The notes below the pieces were generated by a model. The model searched no databases, was not told where the DNA came from, and worked only from the letters and a program-made list of their open reading frames with translations. From an uncultured Fibrobacter sp. (GTDB taxonomy: Bacteria > Fibrobacterota > Fibrobacteria > Fibrobacterales > Fibrobacteraceae), in the NCBI GenBank assembly GCA_946183925.1, contig CAMHDS010000023.1, forward strand, positions 1-33,600: a stretch of 33,600 bases of DNA, given 5' to 3'. This document shows positions 24,651-31,962 of this stretch, piece by piece. The position numbers and the translations under genes were made by a program. Position 1 is the stretch's first letter. Each line of letters begins with the position of its first letter.

Positions 24651-26401
24651 TGAAAATTAAGCGTCTGCTCAAATGTCCGGAACTTTATCTGGCGATACTC
24701 CTTGCTGTCCTCGGACTGCTTTATTGTTCCGGGAAGATTGTGGGCAAGAATGTCACCCTGCAGCGTGGTCATGAAACAATTCAGACGGCGTTTCCCCTTT
24801 TGGAAAACATGGACCAAGGGGAAGTTTTCACTGTTTCTTTTGATGTGAATTCTGATTCTCCCTATGATATTCATGTCATTCCAGATGACTGCGTCCAGAG
24901 ATTTTCTGTTAACGGGTATGAGGTTGAACTAGATGGAATCACAGGACGTTGTGATTATAATGCCGGTTTTTGGCTAGATTACAAACGGTTTAGGGGAACG
25001 GGGAAGGACCATTTTGAAGTTCGTATTCGGAATGGTGGCGGTCCTGGTGGACTAAACGTCAAAATAGTATCGGACCGTGCCCTAGTTTACACGGTTCTGA
25101 AGTATTTGGTGTACACTGTTTTTGTGGCCCTATGCCTATGCATCTTGTTAAGGTTGAAAATTGGCTGGGTGCCGTTAGTCATTATCATCTTTGGAATTGT
25201 GCTGAGGTGCATATTTGTTGATGCTATGTCTGCACCGGCAAAGTTTGGTCATGATGTGGATGGACACGTGTCGTATGTGCAGTACATTGTGGACAATAAA
25301 AAAATTCCTCAAAGTGAAGATTGCTGGACCTGCTATCACCCACCAGTCTATTTTGCGCTGATGGCCCCGGTTTGGAAAAGCGCCGACATGCTGAATATGC
25401 ATGGCGACGTGGCTTTGCAGATGTTCAGTTTTCTTCTGTCTGTGGCTATTCTGATAATGGGATTCCTGGTGATGCGTGTGCTTTTGAAAGGCTCTGCCCT
25501 AAATGTGGCGACCTTGGTATGGACCTTTTGGCCTGTACTTATTTTATCGTGTTCGCGCATAGGCAACGATCAGTTATTTTACTTGCTTCATATTGTTTGC
25601 TTATGGGGTGGGCTTGGCTACATTAGGAACCGGAACGGAAGACTATTGTTTGTTGCGGTACTTGCAAGTTTTCTGGCCGTTTGGACAAAGTCTACCGGTG
25701 TAATTACGGTGGGCGTTTGCGCCCTGTCTATTTTGGCTGGCTATTTTTCTCCTGTCGGCGGTTTTCGTCTTAAGAAGATGGAGGTGGCGTCGATATGCTT
25801 GTTCCTGCTGGTGTTGGTGAGTTGCGGCTTGAAGTTTTTCACTGGTTCGGAGGAGTTGGTCAACAATGCGCATTCATTAAATGGTAAGCTTAGGGTTGGA
25901 AGCGATATAGTGAACTTCTTGTATATTGACATCCGTCAGTTGATAGGGACGCCTTTCACGAATCCCTGGGACGACGAGTTGGGTCGGCAATATTTCTTGA
26001 ACTATATGCAAAAAACATCGCTGTTTGGAGAATTTATCTTACTACGTGACTCGGCTGGTCGCCTATTTGCAGAAGCGACCAACATCTCTTTCTTTGTTTT
26101 GGTGATTTATGGATTGCGAGGTTTCTGGAAAAGGCGAATGGAGCGGTCGTGGCTTGTTATGGTGTTGCAGCTTGTTGCATTTGTCAGCGCACTGGCCGTA
26201 TTGCGGAACCAGTATCCCTATTCTTCCAGCAATGATTTCCGCTATATTGTTCCATCTCTGTTGTCGGTTATCCCGTTTATGACTGTGGGAATAACGGAGG
26301 TCAATGGATCGGCAAAATGGAAATTTTTGGGGTACTTAGCGTCGGCCATTTTTGCGGTATCTTCGATTGTCGTGATGGCAATGGTGATAGCCCACCCCTA
26401 A
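24650..26401 (+). CDS. GT-C membrane protein with inserted periplasmic beta domain
   Basis: A 583-residue membrane protein. TM1 at about 12-30 is followed by a beta-rich domain of about 110 residues (about 35-145), then about ten TM helices. The loop HDVDGHVSYVQYIVDNKKIP, with CYHPPVYFAL, is the acidic/aromatic motif of GT-C glycosyltransferases. Such a beta domain between TM1 and the motif loop is not what I would expect in GT39, where the motif follows TM1 directly. The start overlaps the FAD oxidoreductase stop by 1 nt, so the two are coupled. It probably transfers a sugar from the carrier flipped by GtrA. AT-rich like the other GT-C gene. It ends before a short CCCCT/AGGGG stem at the stop codon. 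Confidence 0.72.
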   Translation: MKIKRLLKCPELYLAILLAVLGLLYCSGKIVGKNVTLQRGHETIQTAFPLLENMDQGEVFTVSFDVNSDSPYDIHVIPDDCVQRFSVNGYEVELDGITGRCDYNAGFWLDYKRFRGTGKDHFEVRIRNGGGPGGLNVKIVSDRALVYTVLKYLVYTVFVALCLCILLRLKIGWVPLVIIIFGIVLRCIFVDAMSAPAKFGHDVDGHVSYVQYIVDNKKIPQSEDCWTCYHPPVYFALMAPVWKSADMLNMHGDVALQMFSFLLSVAILIMGFLVMRVLLKGSALNVATLVWTFWPVLILSCSRIGNDQLFYLLHIVCLWGGLGYIRNRNGRLLFVAVLASFLAVWTKSTGVITVGVCALSILAGYFSPVGGFRLKKMEVASICLFLLVLVSCGLKFFTGSEELVNNAHSLNGKLRVGSDIVNFLYIDIRQLIGTPFTNPWDDELGRQYFLNYMQKTSLFGEFILLRDSAGRLFAEATNISFFVLVIYGLRGFWKRRMERSWLVMVLQLVAFVSALAVLRNQYPYSSSNDFRYIVPSLLSVIPFMTVGITEVNGSAKWKFLGYLASAIFAVSSIVVMAMVIAHP

Positions 26402-26446
26402 AAGGGGTTCCTTTGGGGGAATGTGGTCTACATTAGCTGTTTTTTG

Positions 26447-26452
26447 TATAAT
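26447..26452 (+). promoter_or_regulatory. Consensus -10 TATAAT, leaderless configuration (TPR gene)
   Basis: TATAAT is followed by GTGTTAG (7 nt) and ATG 26460. The alternative start at 26484 has AAGG 7 nt upstream, so a leadered start is also possible. No good -35 is seen. Confidence 0.5.
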
Positions 26453-26459
26453 GTGTTAG

Positions 26460-27221
26460 ATGGAATTTGATGAAGGCCTAAAAATGCGATTGTTGTTGAT
26501 ATTGTTGTGTGTGCTGTCGGTGTCGCTTTTTGCGCGCCCTATAAACGATGGCAATAAACTGTTCAAGAACGGCGACTATGCCGGTGCTCTTGAAAAGTAT
26601 ATGAAGGCACGTGAGGCAGAGCCTGCAAACCCATTGTTGTTTTACAATATCGGTACCTGCCAGTACAAGCTGGGCAATTATGACGAGGCTAAGAAGGAAC
26701 TGGAAAGCGCCGTGCGTATGCCCGACAAGAAAATGGCGGCCAAGGCTGCCTACAACCTGGCCAATACACACTTCCGCATAGGCGAAAAGTCTGCCGAAGG
26801 TAGCGAACGGATTGCCGCCTGGCGAGAATCCGTGGCCTATCTGAAAAAGGCTATCGACTTGGACAACGGTTTTGAAAATGCCAAGAAGAACGTGGAAATC
26901 GTGCAGCGCAAGCTGAAAGAGGAACTGGACAAGCAAAAGCAGAACCAGGAGCAGAATCAGGACCAGAACAACGACCAGAAGCAGCCGCCCCTGAGCGAAA
27001 AGGCGAAGGAAGTTCTGGCCCGTGCATTGCAGCTTTGCAAGGATGGCAAGTATGCCGAAGCAAAAGAAATGCTTGAGAACCTGATTGCCGAAGACGAAAC
27101 GGCAGGGCAGCTTAGCGGCCACGTGCAGCGCATTGACGATGTCATCGAGATCAAGGCCGGTCGCAAGCCCAAGGCTAAAATTGACGCCAGCAACACCGAC
27201 AACGACTTGGAGGTAATCTGA
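26460..27221 (+). CDS. BatC-like TPR protein with Gln/Asp/Asn-rich linker
   Basis: A 253-residue exported protein. From ATG 26460 the N-terminus is MEFDEGLK then MRLLLILLCVLSVSLFA; from ATG 26484 the signal peptide is canonical (245 residues), so 26484 is the better start by protein logic and 26460 by promoter spacing. Residues about 25-150 hold TPR repeats (NGDYAGALEKYMKA, FYNIGTCQYKLGNYDEAKKE, AAYNLANTHFR). A QNQEQNQDQNNDQKQ linker follows, then another helix pair (KDGKYAEAKEMLENLI). The layout resembles BatC/BatE proteins of Bat (aerotolerance) operons, where they scaffold VWA proteins in the periplasm, but no BatA/BatB is in the window. It overlaps the next gene by 1 nt (TGATG). Confidence 0.7.
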   Translation: MEFDEGLKMRLLLILLCVLSVSLFARPINDGNKLFKNGDYAGALEKYMKAREAEPANPLLFYNIGTCQYKLGNYDEAKKELESAVRMPDKKMAAKAAYNLANTHFRIGEKSAEGSERIAAWRESVAYLKKAIDLDNGFENAKKNVEIVQRKLKEELDKQKQNQEQNQDQNNDQKQPPLSEKAKEVLARALQLCKDGKYAEAKEMLENLIAEDETAGQLSGHVQRIDDVIEIKAGRKPKAKIDASNTDNDLEVI

Positions 27222-27952
27222 TGATTATAATTCGGGGTTCGGAGTTCGGAGTTCGGAATTGTCATTGCGAGGTGGTGCCGAGGCAAACCCTTTCGTCTTT
27301 CGTCTTTCGTCTTTCGTCTATAGTTTTGTTCCTTGCGGTTGTCGCCTTTGCCGCCCCCAAGTCGGCATCGGCTTACTACAGCGATGCGGCCTTCCAGTAT
27401 ATCGAAAACCGCTTGCCCTCCGCAGAAATTACCTGTAACGAGGGCCTGCAATACTACCCCAACGATCAGAAATTGCAAATGCTCTTGGACCGTATTCACG
27501 AGGCTAAGGACGAGCAGAAGAACGAAAACAAGAAAAACGACAAGAACCAGGATAACAACCAGGATCAGAACCAAGACCAGAGTCAGGACCAGCAAAATCA
27601 GGACCAGAACGGCGACGGCCAGAGTTCTTCTAGCGGCGAGGACCAGAATCAAGATCAAAATCAGGACCAAAACGGCGGCGCGTCCAGCAGCAGCCAGGAA
27701 GGCGGTGAAAGTTCCGACAGTAACGGCGGTGCCGGTGAGCAGCCGCAGCCCGAACAGCCCGAAGAAGGTTCAAGCGACAGCCAGGGCGATTCCTCCGACG
27801 ATAGCGCAGAACCGGAGGAACAGCCCGTGCCCATGGGGGAGATGAGCCCCGAAGAGGCGGCACAGCTGTTGAAGGATTTTGATGAACAGAACGGCGAACG
27901 CAAGCCTTGGAAGCCTATCCGCGGCCAGGCACGGCCTGCTAAGGACTGGTAA
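27221..27952 (+). CDS. BatC-like TPR protein with repeat-derived N-terminus
   Basis: A 243-residue protein. Residues about 32-51 form the hydrophobic core and cleavage region of a signal peptide (IVLFLAVVAFAAPKSASA), but residues about 4-33 before it are encoded by three kinds of intergenic repeat, giving an unusually long n-region. A single TPR-like helix pair (about 55-95) is followed by a low-complexity Asp/Asn/Gln region (NQDQNQDQSQDQ), a Ser/Glu/Pro-rich stretch, and a C-terminus ending RPAKDW; the KDW ending and LLKDFDEQNGERKPWKP recall BatC. No function is assigned beyond the Bat-like guess. It is coupled to the upstream TPR gene by TGATG, and the Y-family polymerase starts 17 bp downstream. 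Confidence 0.65.
   Translation: MIIIRGSEFGVRNCHCEVVPRQTLSSFVFRLSSIVLFLAVVAFAAPKSASAYYSDAAFQYIENRLPSAEITCNEGLQYYPNDQKLQMLLDRIHEAKDEQKNENKKNDKNQDNNQDQNQDQSQDQQNQDQNGDGQSSSSGEDQNQDQNQDQNGGASSSSQEGGESSDSNGGAGEQPQPEQPEEGSSDSQGDSSDDSAEPEEQPVPMGEMSPEEAAQLLKDFDEQNGERKPWKPIRGQARPAKDW
27231..27318. repeat. Three stacked repeats inside the signal-peptide region
   Basis: 27231-27260: TTCGGRG/GTTCGGA heptamers, as in the array at 20491-20523. 27261-27286: GTCATTGCGAGG, GGTGCCGAGGCAA-type hairpin repeat resembling a dispersed GTCATTGCGAGG element recalled from other genomes. 27291-27318: four exact TTTCGTC heptamers. All are in frame with the gene. Confidence 0.8.
27544..27675. repeat. Degenerate CAGGAC/CAGAAC coding repeat
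   Basis: Six-base units (CAGGAC, CAGAAC, AACCAG and synonymous variants) encode the Gln-Asp-Asn runs. A shorter run of the same kind is in the upstream gene at about 26937-26985. Confidence 0.65.
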
Positions 27953-27969
27953 GGTGAGGGCCATTCCCA

Positions 27970-29358
27970 ATGCCCTCCCGCACCTTCGCCGCTATAGACT
28001 TAAAGTCATTCTTTGCCTCGGTGGAATGTATCCTCCGGGGGCTTGACCCCTTAAAGGCAAAGCTGGTGGTGGCCGACGAGAGCCGTACCGAAAAGACCAT
28101 CTGCCTTGCGGTGACGCCTGCGTTGAAGGCTTACGGGATTCCCGGACGGGCCCGGCTTTTCGAAGTGAACCAGAAGGTCCGCGAGGTGGAACGACGCACC
28201 GGCGAGAAGGTGGAGTTCTTGATTGCAAAACCCCAGATGGCAAGGTACGTGGAGTATTCCACCAAGGTCTATAACGTTTACCTCAAGTACGTGAGCGCCG
28301 AGGACATCCACGCCTATTCCATCGACGAATGTTTCTTGGACTTGACGAAGTACCTCAAACTGTACAAGAAAACCGCACGTGAGCTGGTAAAGACCATCAT
28401 CCAGGACGTACTTGCCACTACGGGAATTACTGCAACAGGCGGCATCGGTACAAACCTTTACCTGTGCAAGATTGCCATGGACATCATGGCAAAGCATGTA
28501 GAAGCGGATAGCGACGGCGTGCGCATTGCAGAACTGGACGAGATGAGTTACCGCAGGCAGCTGTGGGCCCACAAGCCCATTACCAATTTTTGGCAGGTGG
28601 GCCGTGGCATCGCAGCCAGGCTAGAAAAATGCCACCTGAACCGTGGGCGGGGAATCCATACCATGGGCGACATCGCCCGTGTAAGCGTCAAGGAGCCCGA
28701 CGCCCTGTACAAGATGTTCGGCGTGAATGCGGAGATTTTGATTGATCACGCCTGGGGTTACGAACCCTGCACCATCGCCGACATCAAGAGGGCGAAACCC
28801 CAGTCCCAGAGCATGGGGGAGGGTCAGGTATTGCAGGACCCGTACCCCTTTGACAAGGCCCGCCTGGTGGTGCGGGAAATGGTGGATACGGTATCCATGC
28901 GCCTGGTGGAAAATGACTTGGTAGCCAAGGGCATGGTGCTTACGGTAGGTTACGACCGGGAGAATGTGGACAAGGGAATTTACCACGGCGAAACGGTCAT
29001 CGATTTTTACGGACGCACCGTGCCAAAACCCGCCCACGGCACGGCCTCCATCGGGCATTACACCAGTTCCCAGTCCGCCTTTGCCGAGGCGGTCATGCGG
29101 CTTTTTGACCGGATTGTGGACCCGCAACTGACGGTGCGTCGCCTGAACCTGGTGGCCATCGACGTGGTAGATGAAAGCAACCAGGGCTACGACCTGTTTA
29201 CCGATGCCCAAAAGCAGGAGCGTGAAAAGAAACGCCTCAAGGCGGAACTGCTCATCAAGAAGCGCTTCGGCAAGAACGCCATCGTCAAGGGCATGGACCT
29301 GCAGGAGGGCGCCACCACCGTAGAGCGAAATGGACAAATCGGAGGACACCGTGCATAG
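27970..29358 (+). CDS. Y-family DNA polymerase (UmuC/UvrX-like)
   Basis: A 462-residue translesion DNA polymerase. Catalytic acidic residues lie in FAAIDLKSFFASVE (Asp10) and YSIDECFLDLT (Asp119, Glu120); the helix-hairpin-helix/thumb region (FWQVGRGIAARLE, then GIHTMGDIA) and a little-finger domain in the C-terminal half follow. The length and N-terminal form (LKAKLVVADESRTEKTI) fit the UvrX/YqjW branch found with YolD-like partners rather than classic DinB. It synthesises past damaged bases and is normally induced by DNA damage; no recognisable LexA box is seen, so regulation is unknown. It starts 17 bp after the TPR gene, and a small YolD-like gene follows 93 bp downstream. Confidence 0.85.
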   Translation: MPSRTFAAIDLKSFFASVECILRGLDPLKAKLVVADESRTEKTICLAVTPALKAYGIPGRARLFEVNQKVREVERRTGEKVEFLIAKPQMARYVEYSTKVYNVYLKYVSAEDIHAYSIDECFLDLTKYLKLYKKTARELVKTIIQDVLATTGITATGGIGTNLYLCKIAMDIMAKHVEADSDGVRIAELDEMSYRRQLWAHKPITNFWQVGRGIAARLEKCHLNRGRGIHTMGDIARVSVKEPDALYKMFGVNAEILIDHAWGYEPCTIADIKRAKPQSQSMGEGQVLQDPYPFDKARLVVREMVDTVSMRLVENDLVAKGMVLTVGYDRENVDKGIYHGETVIDFYGRTVPKPAHGTASIGHYTSSQSAFAEAVMRLFDRIVDPQLTVRRLNLVAIDVVDESNQGYDLFTDAQKQEREKKRLKAELLIKKRFGKNAIVKGMDLQEGATTVERNGQIGGHRA

Positions 29359-29360
29359 TC

Positions 29361-29464
29361 ATGAGTTGTCAGTTGTGAGTTATGAGTTTTAATTATGGAC
29401 TAAAACATTTTTGTACTTTTCTCAGAGGCGCATAGCGCCGACTCATGACCCATGACTCAGGACT
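29361..29464. repeat. G-arm, hairpin and C-arm heptamer element
   Basis: AGTT occurs at 29364, 29371, 29378 and 29385; the 19 nt ATGAGTTGTCAGTTGTGAG (29361-29379) recurs at 32896-32914. After an AT-rich stretch comes a 24-nt element at 29421-29444 with core GGCGCATAGCGCC (inverted near-copy of 16628-16651), then CATGACC, CATGACT, CAGGACT (29444-29464), which hold the next gene's start codon. Confidence 0.8.
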
Positions 29465-29667
29465 ACACAGACATAATAGACCTGCCCTACCCGAGAGACG
29501 ACTGGAACTTTCTCATGAAGCACCCCCGCATGAGCATGGAATCCCGTGCCAAGATATTCGCCCCCTTTGCGGCGCTACGGGGCCACAGCACCGCCCTGGC
29601 CAAGACCGCCGAGCAGAAACTGGACGACGTGGCCCACGAATTGACCCTGGACGATCAGGAATTTTAA
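29452..29667 (+). CDS. YolD-like partner of Y-family polymerase
   Basis: A 71-residue protein with the signature IIDLPYPRDDWNFLMKHPRM, then MSMESRAKIFAPFAALRGHS, closely matching small proteins that in Firmicutes sit next to UvrX-type Y-family polymerases. They may act as an accessory or regulatory subunit; this is established by gene neighbourhood more than by biochemistry. The ATG lies within a heptamer repeat; another ATG 7 nt upstream (29445) is in another frame. No ribosome binding site was found. Ends in a strong stem-loop shared with the convergent GH5 gene. Confidence 0.75.
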   Translation: MTQDYTDIIDLPYPRDDWNFLMKHPRMSMESRAKIFAPFAALRGHSTALAKTAEQKLDDVAHELTLDDQEF

Positions 29668-29692
29668 AGGCCCTCGCTTGCGCGGGGGCCTT
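29667..29692. terminator. Bidirectional terminator hairpin
   Basis: An 11-bp stem, AAGGCCCTCGC (29667-29677) with GCGGGGGCCTT (29682-29692), one T-G wobble, loop TTGC, between convergent genes. It overlaps the YolD-like stop codon. On the minus strand it is followed by TTTAAAATT. Confidence 0.7.
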
Positions 29693-29719
29693 GCTCCTGA
29701 ATGGTTTTTGCAGCGTTTT

Positions 29720-31822
29720 TTACTTCAATCGAATGGCCTTCACCATCTTCTGGCTGCCCTGACGGATAACCAGGAAGGCAGCTCCCTGGTAACTTGTTTC
29801 CAGGGAGACGCTGTTGGCCCCACGGGTGGCGTTCACGTTTTTGCTTGTGATCACCTGACCCAGACTGTTCATGAGCGTGACACTTGCGCGACCTGCGGTG
29901 GTGGCATTAAAGTTGGCTGTGATGATGCCGTGCTGCACGGAGAGGTGGAAGCTCTTGGCGATAGCGGGTGTGCCCAGAATGGCAGAAGTCTTCGGGGTGA
30001 CGGTCTTGGCGTTTGCGGCGCCTTCGTCCGTATCGACCTTTGAACCGGTGGCGATGCCTTCCAAAGTGGGTAATGTCTTGTTGAAGGTCTCCAGCACGTC
30101 GTAGGTTCCGTCGGCCTTGTAAAGACGAACTTCGTCAATAACGATAGTTCCAGTTAGCATAGTTCCGTAAACATTGATGCCGATGGCCATGACATTACTT
30201 TGGCTTCCAACCTTCCCGGTTTTGGGATCGGCTTTTGAAAAGTCCAAACCGCCTGCACCAAAGGGAATCTTGTACTCTGTCCAGGATGTCGACAGATCCT
30301 TATTGTCAAGGTTGAAATCGCTCCAGACATAATCTGCAGTGGACATTTCGAAGACGCTGACCGTGTGCCAGCCATAGTCCTGCCCATCGAGGAAACCATC
30401 CTTGATATTGACCTTCATGACGAAGGAGACGGCATTGTAGTTCGACCAGTTCTTGCCGCCGAGCTCGATGCGCACGGTGCCGGTTTCGCTTTCCTTTTTG
30501 TCCACTCCGGTGTAGGTAACCACGAGAGACTGGTCGGCATCGGAGCAGGCTGCCAGCTTCTTTTCAATAAAGCTGGAACCAGTAAGAGCAGGCAAACTGT
30601 ATGCCTCGCGGATGGCGTTGATTGCCTCCAAGTCAACAATCTGGCCAATGGTTCCATACTTGGACTGGCGTCTGATATAGGCCATGTTGTCGTATTGGTC
30701 GGCTTCGTTACCCATGTCCCAAAGGATGGGAACCAAACCGTATTCCTTGGCGGCGGCAGCGACATCCTTGTGCCATTGGACGCGGCCTCTCAGGTGATTT
30801 TCAAGGCTGGTGCAGGGAACATCCGGGGTGCGGACATTGGCGCCAAATTCACCGACAATGACCGGATAGCCCTTGTCGGCGTAGTTGGTCTTCATCTTCT
30901 GGAATTGCGCTCTGACATGGGCGTTGGTGTAATCGCTTGCATCAGCCTTTCCTGTCCATGCGTTATAGCCGGCATTGCGCTTGGGGTCTGTTCCGATAAA
31001 GTCGGCACCGTAGAAGAATTGCGGGATAATCATCTCGTTGTTAGGAGCACCCCAGTCATCTTCTTTGGGCATAAGGGTAAACTGATAGGGGTCGTAATAA
31101 TGGACCTCAAACATCAGGCGCCCTGTTGCAGGATCTGTGGGGAAGGTAGATGTAGGGGCGTTGGCGACAGACTTGTCGATATCGGTGTCAAGCCCCTGGA
31201 TAATCAAAGTACGTGTAGCATTGTTGCCGCCTGTATTGCGGACAGTGGTGATGAATGTCTGGTAGTAGGCCATCAACGTGGCTACATGGTCTGCTGTCCA
31301 GGAGCCTCCTTTAGGAGCGGGCTCGTTTGCGCCGGCAAAGAGCAGGTGCTTGTCGTAATCCTTGAACTTGTTGGCTATCTGGGTCCAGTAGTTTTGCAAT
31401 TTCGTATTGATGCCGTCATCGACAGTAGTGCCGATGTTCTTCTGGAACCAATAGTTAGGATTTTCGTGATGGATGTTCAGGATGACATAGAGCCCTTCTG
31501 CAAGGGCCAGGTCCACAACCGTCTTGACGGAATCCAGCCAACCAGAATTGATAACTCCATTGCTTGCGTGGGTATCCCAGGCGCAGGGAATGCGCACGGT
31601 AGAGAACCCTGCCGCCTTGATTCCCGCGAACACGGGCGCAGTCGGGAACGGGTTGCCCCATGAGGTAGGGTCATTGGGAGATTCCATGGAGTTTCCGATG
31701 TTGAAACCGAAACCCATTTCGCTTATCAGGGTAGAAGCTTGGGGAAGGTCTGCCGCAAGGGAGATAGTGGCACTGGCGGCAATGGCCAGGCCAAACGCGG
31801 CGGTCTTTTTCAAGATATTCAT
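29720..31822 (-). CDS. Secreted GH5 endoglucanase with C-terminal T9SS sorting domain
   Basis: A 700-residue secreted cellulase. Signal peptide MNILKKTAAFGLAIAASA ends near residue 24. The GH5 domain (about 30-410) carries STVRIPCAWDTH, LNIHHENPN (His118-His119), FAGANEP (acid/base Glu167), HYYDP and VIVGEFG (nucleophile Glu325); it resembles subfamily GH5_4 endoglucanases. Residues about 430-572 form a beta-sandwich that looks like a carbohydrate-binding module. A linker leads to residues about 623-700, which look like a type IX secretion C-terminal domain (VTLMNSLGQVITSKNV, ending MVKAIRLK). The start at 31822 was chosen because AAGGA lies 7 nt upstream and a signal peptide follows; an upstream open frame adds 74 unlikely residues. 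Monocistronic, ending in the shared terminator. Confidence 0.92.
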   Translation of the reverse strand: MNILKKTAAFGLAIAASATISLAADLPQASTLISEMGFGFNIGNSMESPNDPTSWGNPFPTAPVFAGIKAAGFSTVRIPCAWDTHASNGVINSGWLDSVKTVVDLALAEGLYVILNIHHENPNYWFQKNIGTTVDDGINTKLQNYWTQIANKFKDYDKHLLFAGANEPAPKGGSWTADHVATLMAYYQTFITTVRNTGGNNATRTLIIQGLDTDIDKSVANAPTSTFPTDPATGRLMFEVHYYDPYQFTLMPKEDDWGAPNNEMIIPQFFYGADFIGTDPKRNAGYNAWTGKADASDYTNAHVRAQFQKMKTNYADKGYPVIVGEFGANVRTPDVPCTSLENHLRGRVQWHKDVAAAAKEYGLVPILWDMGNEADQYDNMAYIRRQSKYGTIGQIVDLEAINAIREAYSLPALTGSSFIEKKLAACSDADQSLVVTYTGVDKKESETGTVRIELGGKNWSNYNAVSFVMKVNIKDGFLDGQDYGWHTVSVFEMSTADYVWSDFNLDNKDLSTSWTEYKIPFGAGGLDFSKADPKTGKVGSQSNVMAIGINVYGTMLTGTIVIDEVRLYKADGTYDVLETFNKTLPTLEGIATGSKVDTDEGAANAKTVTPKTSAILGTPAIAKSFHLSVQHGIITANFNATTAGRASVTLMNSLGQVITSKNVNATRGANSVSLETSYQGAAFLVIRQGSQKMVKAIRLK

Positions 31823-31904
31823 ACTCAATCCTTTTTTTGTTGTTATCCCGTGGTAAATATAACTTGAACCAGTGGAAAACCGTAGGCAGGTTTTGTTTAC
31901 ATTG

Positions 31905-31919
31905 TGGACATATTGTCCA
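31905..31919. promoter_or_regulatory. 15-bp palindrome upstream of the cellulase
   Basis: TGGACA-TAT-TGTCCA is a perfect inverted repeat about 85 bp upstream of the GH5 start, in the only gap that could hold its promoter. It could be an operator; a -10-like TATATT lies closer to the gene at about 31857-31862 on the minus strand. Confidence 0.4.
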
Positions 31920-31942
31920 AAATAAGCAGGTTTGTAAGAATT

Positions 31943-31962
31943 GGGTAAGTTATCGCTTACCC
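31943..31962. terminator. Hairpin at the end of the EamA gene
   Basis: GGGTAAG (31943-31949) and CTTACCC (31956-31962) form a 7-bp stem with a 6-nt loop across the EamA stop codon. There is no U-run, so a Rho-independent terminator is only possible. Confidence 0.35.

Noticed and set aside
26395..26407. CCCCT/AGGGG stem after the GT-C gene as a terminator
   Set aside because: The stem is only 5 bp, with no U-run; too weak to list.
30365..31663. 432-codon open frame opposite the GH5 gene
   Set aside because: The GH5 frame has catalytic motifs, a signal peptide and a ribosome binding site; the antisense frame has none.
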